Shown in pieces: positions 10,311 through 19,088 of a stretch of DNA of 64,000 nucleotides. Both the position numbers and the translations under genes were made by a program. The DNA comes from Amborella trichopoda (Eukaryota; Streptophyta; Magnoliopsida; Amborellales; Amborellaceae): NCBI RefSeq assembly GCF_000471905.2, contig NW_006495933.1:859701-923700 (forward strand). The letters run 5' to 3'. Every line of letters starts with the position of its first letter. The stretch's first letter is position 1. Under the pieces are notes generated by a model. That model ran no database searches and had not been told where the DNA came from. It worked only from the letters and a program-made list of their open reading frames with translations.

Positions 10311-11021
10311 TAGAAGTTTCAACAAGAGCCAAGCTGATCTTCATCATTTCTTTCATTCATTTTCTTCTCCTTCTCTTCACAAAAATCTCTATTGTCTGCC
10401 TTTAAGGAGTTGGGTGAAATACAAATCAACCTCCATCTCACTTTTCTCTGAAGAACTAGTTGAAAGACATACTAGCCTTCAAACCCTTCCTCCTTTTCTC
10501 TATAATTTCCTCTATATCATCCCTTTCATTCGTTCCTTACTATAAAATATCACCAAAAGTCCCTTGTCAAGGAGATGTCGAAAGGCTGTCGAATTGACAT
10601 GGACCCTCTTACGCTATTCCATTCTTTTCTCTTTGAGTACACACTCACGTGTGTGTTCACCCTATTACAAGGTGGGGTCCTCAGACACACTTGTTTACAC
10701 TCTAATTGTGTGTGTGTGTTTTGCAGGTAAAAAGAAAAACAGGTCAAGGGAGGCAATTCTGAACCGGCCACAGGCCAAGGGGGCATTCTTCTTGATCTAA
10801 GAGGGTACCCACGTGAGTCAGCCCATGCCCGTCACAAACCCATGCGAGGTGAGTCCTGCCTTGCGACCCTAATTCCTCTCTCATCAGTTGGTATTCCTGC
10901 CCATACCTTCGTCACATGATTTTTGAGAGAGCGATCTCAGGTACTGGGTCCATCTCAAACCTGGAAACATGCAATCAAGTCAACCTAACTCGAAGGGCGA
11001 GATCGAGGCACCTAACCAGCT

Positions 11022-11040
11022 TGGCGACTCCACTGGGGAT
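11022..11040 (+). other. tRNA-Arg primer-binding site
   Basis: TGGCGACTCCACTGGGGAT is complementary to the 3' end (with CCA) of plant tRNA-Arg(ACG) with one mismatch (A for G). It lies 3 nt after the LTR end. A tRNA-Arg PBS is known for Ogre and other Tat elements. It identifies the preceding LTR as a 5' LTR. Confidence 0.85.
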
Positions 11041-11165
11041 ATGTTACCCCATCATTGGATCGTCCTTGTTTGGTCTTGCTCTTCTTTTATTTTCTTGCTT
11101 ATTAACACACACGTCTTTTGGGTTATCATCCCTACACTCGTGAATGATTCTCAAGAACAGGTTCC

Positions 11166-11663
11166 TTGGACCTCATTCTCGACCTTTCTTTTGTGCGAGG
11201 ACCCAGTGACACGCTCCCAGGTTCTTACCTGGATTGGTGTGATGAGGGACTTAAATTCCCTCACTCCCCATCTTCTAGCATTGGTGGACCCTCCACCAAA
11301 GCACCTTGCTTGGGTGGCAAACTAGCCACCCCACTAAACATCCACCCTACCACCGGCAAGTCACTTGCCTGTCTTACTACTAGGGGCAGCCGAAAGGCAG
11401 TCCCTTCCCTTCCTGTTCATGGCAGCCCAACTGTCAATGCTCTTGTGGGTCACCAAAAGGCCACCCTTCATGTTCAACCACATTGGGCCCCTGCAACAAG
11501 AGGCTCGACACATGAAGAAGGGGTTCCTAAGGCCACCACCTCCCACACGCGCACTAAGGCTCGTGGTCCATCCACTCGAGTCACAGTTCAGGTCAACCCT
11601 TCAGCTGCCTCGAACCACTGTCCAGGTTCGAGTATTCTCGGACCAGGCCCTGTATACCTTTAG
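11166..11663 (+). CDS. Conserved leader ORF of family A (165 codons), function unknown
   Basis: This ORF begins about 125 bp after the PBS and precedes where gag would be. The predicted protein is basic and rich in Pro, Thr, Ser, Gly and Lys, and contains GPSTKAP, HPTTGKSLA, SRKAVPSLPV and TRGST. It has no recognisable domain. The ORF at 62924-63442 is homologous across about 130 residues, and the two differ by indels of one and about thirteen codons without a frame change. The last two codons run over the junction at 11656/11657 into the family B LTR, so the true 3' end is lost; the other copy extends about 20 codons further. It may be coding, like the extra ORFs upstream of gag in Tat elements, or simply slowly decaying leader. 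Confidence 0.4.
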   Translation: MDLILDLSFVRGPSDTLPGSYLDWCDEGLKFPHSPSSSIGGPSTKAPCLGGKLATPLNIHPTTGKSLACLTTRGSRKAVPSLPVHGSPTVNALVGHQKATLHVQPHWAPATRGSTHEEGVPKATTSHTRTKARGPSTRVTVQVNPSAASNHCPGSSILGPGPVYL

Positions 11664-12945
11664 GATCACACTTAACCTATTAAACCCAAATCCATAGTTC
11701 ACACAACCAATCTTGTGATTCAGAATCAGTTTGGCTGCCCGGAACCTTATACAACCCTGTTTTGACTCAGTTTTTTGTAAACACGCAGTTCTACCAAAAC
11801 ATTCATTAAAAATAGTAAAAAAAACCATTTTGACCCAAATTTTATCTGAGAGCTTCACAAGAGGCTGAGTAAGACACCCAAATTGAAAAACATCAATTTG
11901 GCCAAGTCTTGGTTTGGGCGACATGGGGTGTGTAGCCCAGGCCACATAGGGCGTGTCGCTCAAGTCATCCTGCAATTGCCTTGTTTACCAAGAAAATCAT
12001 TTAAAATAGTAAAAAAATTCATTTTAACCTAAGTAATTTTTGGTAGCTTCACAAGAGGCTGAGGAACACACCAGAAGAGAAAAATAAAAATTTCAACAAA
12101 AATTGATGTGTGCGACACGAGGCGTGCTGCCAAGGAGACCAGCCTCGTGCCGCCCAGTTCCGATCAGGCCCAAATCTAATTTTGACTTTGTCAATTTACT
12201 TGGGCGAAAAGACCCTTGACGCTCAGTCAACATGACCTGTACCGCCCAAATTCGTGACCTTAAAATGTGAATCTTTGATCCAGAGATTTGTTTGTTATTC
12301 GTGCATATCCTTCTCAACAAGCTTTGACCCCTATAAGGCCTCTTTTCATGGTCATTTGAAGGGGGGGACAAAGAATATGATTAGAGATAGAGAGAGAAAA
12401 ACCTAAAGAGATAGATATGGAAACCCTAGAGCTTTAAAGAGATTAGAAACCCAAGAGATAACTTTAAGAAACCCCAAGCCTCCTGGAACTTCAACGCTTA
12501 AGCCTGAGAGAGCCTAGACCTAGGACACTTAGAACCATCTATAGGTAACAACCACCCTATACTGAAAAGACTTGCTGGCTAATATCCGGATCAGAGAGAC
12601 AAAAGTGAACCTGTTCTGATATGGGCGAGCCCCAGGCTCGGAAGTCCTGGGCGATCCGGCCTGGTTCGTCATCATTTTCATTCATTTTATCTCTTTTTAT
12701 TTTATTGTTTTCATTTTATTTTGATCTATTTGTTTACTGAAAAATCGTATTTTGTAATTTCATGGATCATGCTGGCCCTGCCAAAGATCTAAGAGTAGAT
12801 CTCCGAGTTTCCGAGTAGATCTGGCATCAGATCTAAATTCAATTTGTCCCACCTTCTCTACCACTCCTACCACATTATTTAATCATTTATTTTAATCATT
12901 TTAAGGTGTCAGATCTGAGATCTGTCAAATTTTTCATCATAAACA
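11657..12945 (+). repeat. Family B 5' LTR, lacking its first 46 bp
   Basis: From CCTTTAGGATCACAC at 11657 the sequence follows the 3' LTR from 21315 onward and ends at ATAAACA (12945), 3 nt before the PBS. The first 46 bp of the 3' LTR (TGTAGACACC...) have no counterpart; instead the family A leader runs right up to 11656. An internal module with AAATAGTAAAAAA and GAGAGCTTCACAAGAGGCTGAG occurs twice, about 190 bp apart (near 11810 and 12005). Confidence 0.85.
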
Positions 12946-12948
12946 GTC

Positions 12949-12966
12949 TGGCGCCCACCGTGGGGC
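12949..12966 (+). other. tRNA-Lys primer-binding site
   Basis: TGGCGCCCACCGTGGGGC matches over all 18 nt the complement of the 3' end plus CCA of plant tRNA-Lys(CTT). It follows the LTR end after GTC. It distinguishes family B from family A, which uses tRNA-Arg. Confidence 0.85.
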
Positions 12967-14174
12967 CTTTAGAGCTTGATCCAAGAGCCAAAATACAATA
13001 TTTATTCATCGTTTTTCACTATTTTCAATCACAAAAGTCCTAAAAATCACCAGTAAACAGGATCCAAGGTTTCAGTGGTGCGAAACCTTGATTTTTCTTA
13101 GCGACACTAGCCGTGTCGCTTAGGGAACACCACTAGGACGACATTCCTGATGTCGCCCAAAATTCAAAAGTTTCAGAATTCTGAAACTTTGCAGATCTGT
13201 TCCTGGGACTGTCTTGTGATTGTCCACAAAGTTTTAGAGCGAAATAATTTTTTTAAAAATACCAAAACAATATTTTACTATTCTGTTTACACTATTCTAC
13301 TTTACTCTATTTTAATTTATTTCGTCATAAATACGTTTTTTTCATACTTCTTCCAAGTTTAAAGTAGTCATATTTCATCAAAATTAGCAAGATAGAAATA
13401 TAAAAAAAATTAAAAACAAATTATTGTTTTTAGGCAACCATGTTTGCCTTATGCAACACAAGACATGCCACCCAGGCGACAAAGGGCGTGCCGCCAAGGT
13501 CTAGGGAGACATACCCTCTGGTGCCCCCCATCATCATTTTTTGAAATCTTTCATCCTAGGTCCTAGGACTCTTTTGTGATTGTCTACAAAATTTCAGAGA
13601 AAAATAAAATTTTTAAAAATACCAAAAACATATTTTGCTTCAGATAGGCTTGTGTTGTTTTTGACTCTTTTATTTTATTTTAGTTTGTTAATTTTGATTG
13701 GAACCATTGTTTCTCTTCTTTCACCATGCTTAGTTTAATTGTATTTCATCAAGATTAAAAAAGATAATAAAATAAATAAATAAATCCCTAAACCGTCTCC
13801 CGTTCGAGTCACCCTTGACTCGAGCCTCGCTCGACTTTGCACGAACCGTGCCTGGTATCATTGTTCGGACTTTACCTTCTTCAGGGTTGCTTACCTGTTC
13901 ATCTATACTATGCTTCGAGCGAGTTGTACCTCGAAGCACGCATCGCTAAGCACGATCAATGTCGAGCGCTCACTTATTTCCTTTCTTGTTTTGGGTGCAT
14001 TGTGTGCTTGAATTTATTTTAATTGAGTGCTTCTTTACACACTCCAGCACACACAAGACTGGGAGTCGCCGAGAAACCAGCAAACAAATATTTCAGAAAC
14101 CCCCAAAATCCTCATTAACGGCGCGAGGGGAACCTAGCTTTGATAGTCGAGGTGGTTGGGATTCGCGTAACTTT
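12967..14174 (+). other. Family B leader, non-coding
   Basis: No protein is recognisable. The region is AT-rich with runs such as AATTTTTTTAAAAATACC (twice, near 13245 and 13605). It also holds copies of a GGGCGTGCCGCC/GACACAAGACATGCC motif near 13095, 13455 and 13490, which is also present in the LTRs. The part from 13800 to 14150 is more GC-rich and has short open frames without a known family. Confidence 0.55.
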
Positions 14175-14706
14175 NNNNNNNNNNNNNNNNNNNNNNNNNN
14201 NNNNNNNNNNNNNNNNNNNNNNNNNNNNNNNNNNNNNNNNNNNNNNNNNNNNNNNNNNNNNNNNNNNNNNNNNNNNNNNNNNNNNNNNNNNNNNNNNNNN
14301 NNNNNNNNNNNNNNNNNNNNNNNNNNNNNNNNNNNNNNNNNNNNNNNNNNNNNNNNNNNNNNNNNNNNNNNNNNNNNNNNNNNNNNNNNNNNNNNNNNNN
14401 NNNNNNNNNNNNNNNNNNNNNNNNNNNNNNNNNNNNNNNNNNNNNNNNNNNNNNNNNNNNNNNNNNNNNNNNNNNNNNNNNNNNNNNNNNNNNNNNNNNN
14501 NNNNNNNNNNNNNNNNNNNNNNNNNNNNNNNNNNNNNNNNNNNNNNNNNNNNNNNNNNNNNNNNNNNNNNNNNNNNNNNNNNNNNNNNNNNNNNNNNNNN
14601 NNNNNNNNNNNNNNNNNNNNNNNNNNNNNNNNNNNNNNNNNNNNNNNNNNNNNNNNNNNNNNNNNNNNNNNNNNNNNNNNNNNNNNNNNNNNNNNNNNNN
14701 NNNNNN
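14175..14706. other. Assembly gap (532 Ns)
   Basis: Unresolved bases lie just left of a 160 bp tandem array inside the family B leader. A gap of repeat sequence that the assembler could not close is the likely cause, so the true length is unknown. Confidence 0.98.
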
Positions 14707-15430
14707 GTCAAAAGTTTTTGTGTACTTGCCTTCTCATTTGTATTGGTTAATCTTAGATCCCAGTCTGGACCTTCTTTTAGTTCGAGCTGAACTCTCTGGG
14801 TCCATGTACAGGCTTGTACCCAGCTTAGCCTAAGTTCGAACCAGGTTTTGCCTTGGTCCGAACTTAGGCCCTCTATGAGTCTGAGTCGAAGGCTCGTTCC
14901 AAGCTCATCTTTGATCAAGTCCGAGTCCGTACCGAGTCTGATCATCAACATTCTCTGGGTCCGAGTCCAAGCTTGTACCCAGCCTAGCTCAGGTCCAAAC
15001 CAAGTTCACACCCAGGTCCGAACCTGGGCCCCCTCTTGGTCCTAGCCGAAGGCTCATTCCTAGTTCATCCTTAATCCAGTCTGGGTCAGCACCTAGTCTG
15101 ATCATCAAAACTCTTTGGGTCCAAGTTCAAGCTTATATCGAGCTTAGCCTTGATCCAAAACAGAATCACACTTAGGTTCGAACCTAGGCCCGCTTTCCGT
15201 CCGAGCCAATCGTGCCTAAATTAACTTTGATCCAGTCAGGGGCCACACAAGGTCTGATTATCAGAACCCTCTTGGTCCAATCCCTGACTTGTAACCAGCT
15301 CAGTCTAGGTTTGAACCGAGCTTACACCAGGTCCGAGCCTAGACCCACTCTTGGTCCAAGCAGAGACTCATACCCATCTAGTCTAGGTCCTAGTGTAGGT
15401 TCTAGCATAGGTCTAAGCTTAGAGTTTCCT
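14707..15430 (+). repeat. Tandem array, about 160 bp units, family B leader
   Basis: Four or more degenerate units can be followed by GTCTGATCATCAA at 14936 and 15096, GTCTGATTATCAG at 15252, and CTCTGGGTCC at about 14791 and 14954. Each unit holds a GAACCTAGGCCC-type segment and an AGCCGAAGGCTC-type segment. The array touches the assembly gap, so the copy number is probably higher. Confidence 0.75.
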
Positions 15431-16780
15431 CTAGAGTTAGACTAGGCTTACCCTAGTTCAAGGTTCAAACCAAAACCCATTGAGTCTAACAAGTTTCATC
15501 CAATCTAGTCCTAGCCTAGATCTTAGTTAGGGTTTTGCCCCTAGAGACATAGTAGGTCTACCACGAGGCATCGAGTCTAGATCTCACCAAGTCTAGGAAT
15601 TATGTCCCAGGATCATGGCAAAGCGTAGTCCAACCCTATGACCCCAGCTCTGTCTAGATCCAGAGAATCTAGTCAGTCCGAGAGGCACCGTCACAGTGCA
15701 CCCTCACAAATCATCCATAACACTTGTGTCAGTGAGCCGACTTTCGACACGTATGGGACCAAACCTAGCCGTCTAAGCCACCTTCATGGCCACCCTTTAG
15801 AAAGTCACGAGCCAACAAATTGATAGGGTTCGTAAGACCCTGAATAGTCAAGGGGTCAAGCTGGGGGCATTCCTCCAAGACATAGGGGTTAACCTCAAAT
15901 CTATTCGGCACAACAAAAATAAGACCCTAGACCAAATCCTTGAGTCAGTCGATCTCAGTCGTGGGAATCTTGACGGTCAATTAGCAGCCCAACATTCCAG
16001 TTTGACAATCAGCAAGTTAGTGGGCGAGTGGGTTCACATACAACTAGAGAAAGTCTACCCAAGCAACCTATCACCAATGAAGATTAGGGTTTTGATCTAA
16101 CTCGATATAAAGACAGTCCTAAAGTGCATGCTTACTTTCAATACCTCCTCAATAGAGGATACACCATCTAGTGCACTCAATCTAGGAAAGTCTGGTCAGA
16201 AGCTCAAGCCATAGGCCAAGTCCAACATTTTGGCTCAAACCAGGATGATCCTAGGCCTATTAGCCTGCCAATCCAGCCCACTACGAGCCAGGGGTCTAGT
16301 TCTAATCATCACTCGAGGCCAAGGCTATGTAGAGGGCAGACTTCGTCTGGTAGTAGTCATGGCATTCTTTCACTCTTTCAGTCCAATTTTGAGGCAAGAG
16401 AATACCCTAACCCTAGGGATAGATCATCCAACCAATGTTAGGGTTCGGTAGACCTAGCCACCCAAGGTCAGAGGTCAAGTTGTCATAACAACTTGAATCG
16501 TCCATCCCAGTTAAGTGGTGGTCTTATCTTGCAGGCAAGGAAAGTTGTGTAACCTCCAAGTAATGGATATTATCTGACCCAATTCAACTCGGGTGAGTCA
16601 ACAAGCTGACAACCGGCACATCAAGTTCAACACATTCCTCTGGCTCAGTCCTTGGGGCAACCCACTACATGGGCCCAACAGCCGGTTCTTATGAGTCACA
16701 TATCACAAAATCAGATTCAACAGACCATACAACCGAGCCAGCTCATAGCTACAGCAACAGCTCAATTCGCTAGTATGAAA
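15431..16780 (+). pseudogene. Region upstream of family B gag, possibly gag N-terminus
   Basis: The plus strand holds open stretches broken by stops. One near 15840-16080 reads QGVKLGAFLQDIGVNLKS and later LDGQLAAQHSSLTISKLV, with helix-like composition. Another, at 16650-16800, reads SQNQIQQTIQPSQLIATA and is glutamine-rich, as in the low-complexity part before the gag core in many plant Gypsy elements. The position directly before the gag core supports a gag N-terminal origin, but no domain is diagnostic. Confidence 0.4.
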
Positions 16781-18179
16781 CACCTCCAAGACACTTTAGA
16801 GAAAATGGGAATATGAGATTTCTCAACTCCTAAAGCTTATGTACAAGAAATTCTAGGAAACCTAGAAGATCTACCAGTGGGGTTTGTGATGCCACAGTTC
16901 AAAAATAGATTTTCAAGGAAAGAGGATCCTGAGTCACACATCAACATCTACTTATTGATGGTCCACACACTGCGAGACCGACCCAACCAACTTAAGGTCA
17001 TGTTCTTGCATAGCTTAAAAGAAGAACCCTTGATGTGGCACCAAAGATTCATGAAGGATAACCCTCAAGCAACTCCTGCCAAAATGTTTAGGCAATTGTC
17101 CTCCAATTAGTGGAGGAAGGCCAAGATCCATCACCCTTGGTGAGTTAACTTCCACCAAATAGAAACCGGGAGAGTCTCCTTCCTTGTTTATAACCAAATT
17201 AAGAGAGGCCGCTATGTGAGTCATTGAAACTCTATTCCTTGAAGCCGCGAAGGTAAGCATAGCATTAGAGAACATGACTCTAAAATATATTACGTTCTTC
17301 AGTGTGGGGCCAGTTCTTTGCTCATTTGATGATATGCTTGAAAGAGTATCACGATATGAGCTAGCCAAGGAAGATAAAGGCACAGCCGAAAAACCTTCTC
17401 AAGAAGGGGAGGTGAACATGATCAAGAAAAGCAACCCGTTTGCAAATTATTCATAGGAAAAGACTAAAATTCATTCTACCACATAGAGAATGCAGACTTC
17501 CACACCAACGGAATTCACTCCCATTGATGAGCCTATGACCGATGTCAGGAAGAAGTCGCCTAAGGCAAGGCTCATAGAATTACCGACAAGAGCCAAGATT
17601 CCTCCTTTCCATGGAGGCGATACATATCAATGGTGCGATTGGCATCAAAATTATGCCCATAGCACGGAGGAATGTCGAGCCTTCAGACATAGAGTTAAGG
17701 ACGTCATTGATAATGTCACGATAAGTGTCAGAAAGAAAGAGGCTGATGACATAGAAAAACCAGAAACTCTAGATGCTTGGACAAACATTTCTGATGTCAA
17801 CCTGATTAACTTAGAAGAATCACAAGCTGTGCTCAAACCTGAAGAACATTCACAAAGGACTTGGAATACAAGAAGAAATCGACTAGAAAGTCCATTAAAT
17901 GAAGAACAAAATGAGCATAACCTTACCCAGGAGTTAATGACTAAGGACACTCAAGATCAAAGCAGTGAGGATGACTTTAGCTCCAAGCCCATAACCGAAG
18001 AAGGGGGAGAAGAAAGGGGTATCGCATATGGGATTTCACTCCAAGATACATTCCCGAAAGTGGCACAAGAAATCCCCATCATCAAGAGTCACACTAGGGC
18101 ATATGAACCCTTCAACCCGTACTTTCAAGTTAATACACTAAATGGTTCATACGTGTGTGGCAACGAATCAAACTCGTAA
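16781..18179 (+). pseudogene. Family B gag pseudogene
   Basis: Gag would package the element RNA. The core at about 16877-17110 reads PQFKNRFSRKEDPESHI and LKEEPLMWHQRFM, which fits the Retrotrans_gag domain (a partial capsid-like fold). A frame change occurs between 17110 and 17274. The next open part holds SFDDMLERVSRYELAKED. After an in-frame stop at 17454 the frame 17490-18179 carries WCDWHQNYAHSTEECRAFRH, a CxxH...H....C knuckle-like motif of the kind seen in Tat-lineage gag, then an acidic tail. A further stop (TGA) near 16817 precedes the core. It is therefore non-functional as it stands. Confidence 0.75.
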
Positions 18180-18279
18180 GAGCAATATGAACTCGAGCAT
18201 ATGCTCAACCAAGGTTTTGAATCTATGGATTGCCAAGCCCATGACGACAAGAAAAATCCTAATTCTGGGACAATAACCT

Positions 18280-19088
18280 GTGAGGGGGAAAATGAACATG
18301 CAAAAAGGAAGCCCTTCACCTCAAAACCTTGACGAACCACTTAAATGGGATCAATATGATGAGGATGACGTGTTAAAAATTGATGTGATCCATATCAACG
18401 AGAAGAGATCATCTTCCAAACAAGGGGTCAACGCCCCAAAGTCTCCCATTACACTTTCAAACAATGGGTCAACACCTCAAATATCAAAAGAAGTCAAACC
18501 CTTGGAAATTTAAGGGGCCCACCTAGGCCACCTTCACTAGACTTCTTGACCAACCCAACTATATGCGATGAGGATCCAAGCTTAAAAGATTTAACCGAGT
18601 CACTACTTGAGGTGAACCCAGTTATAGATGATGAAAAAGCAAAGAGCCCAGATTTGACTATTCCCAAAGATTTGACATCTTCACTAGAGTTGATAGAGCT
18701 CAAACCTTTGAAAATTCTAAGGGGCTCACCTGGGCCACCTTCAGAAAAGTTCTTGACTGATCTGCCAATCTGAGATCAACAATTGGATATTGAAAATCTG
18801 ACCATGTTACCTACTCAAGAGGCAGGCTCTCTAAAAGTCATTAACGACATGAGCACAACTCAGATAACCGGAGCACCACCATATCAAGAGAATTCATCCT
18901 GTGAAGAACAAGTTTCCAACGGAACAGAAAGCCCTGTAGGGGCAACCCCATCAAAATATTCAATAAGGGCAAACTTTTGTTATGAAGAGGATACAATAGG
19001 GGCAACTAATGAGATTGAACCCTTCTTCGTTTACTCCCAACATGCTGTAAGTCGATCTAATACCAACTTAATCACTCTTCTGGTGTGA
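18280..19088 (+). pseudogene. Acidic C-terminal extension of family B gag, with internal repeat
   Basis: Three short open frames (18280-18513, 18546-18773, 18783-19088) follow gag with stops between them. The protein is rich in Asp, Glu, Pro and Ser. A segment of about 65 bp around 18498-18560 recurs around 18702-18765, coding LKPLEI and GPPSxKFL-type text, so an approximately 204 bp unit was duplicated. There is no protease, RT or integrase motif. It may be the tail of gag or a family-specific extra ORF. Confidence 0.45.

Larger units (their letters stand above)
8828..10726 (+). other. Candidate U5 intron in the LTR (1899 bp)
   Basis: The donor-like site is ATAAG|GTAAAC (GT at 8828) and the acceptor-like site is a (TG)n run then TTTTGCAG (AG at 10725-10726). 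Both sites sit at matching positions in the copies at 60892-62493 (plus) and 50755-48917 (minus), while the sequence between them differs in length (1899, 1602 and 1839 bp). The donor is about 130 bp after the TATA box and after the AATAAA-like signal, so the intron would be in U5 and present only in the 5' end of the RNA. The interval is low-complexity and minisatellite DNA. Splicing is inferred from the sites alone. Confidence 0.5.
7405..11018 (+). repeat. Family A LTR, plus strand, 3614 bp (5' LTR)
   Basis: The LTR starts TGTTTGAGGGC and ends AACCA, followed after GCT by a tRNA-Arg PBS, so it is a 5' LTR. The same start is seen at 43198, 59076 (as TATTTGAGGG) and, on the minus strand, 52165. 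U3 is about 1.29 kb up to the TATA box at 8694. Downstream come an AATAAA-like signal, a splice-donor-like site, a pyrimidine tract, two minisatellite arrays and an acceptor-like site. The left flank is the gag of another element. The right partner LTR is missing because the internal region is cut at 11656. At over 3.5 kb the LTR is very long even for plant elements; Ogre-type Tat elements are the usual comparison. Confidence 0.85.

Noticed and set aside
12949-12966. tRNA gene fragment
   Set aside because: Only 18 nt match, at the place where a primer-binding site must be; the same is true at 11022 and 62763.
13959-14951. Long open frames across the run of Ns
   Set aside because: They are open only because unknown bases cannot form stops; the flanking residues show no family.
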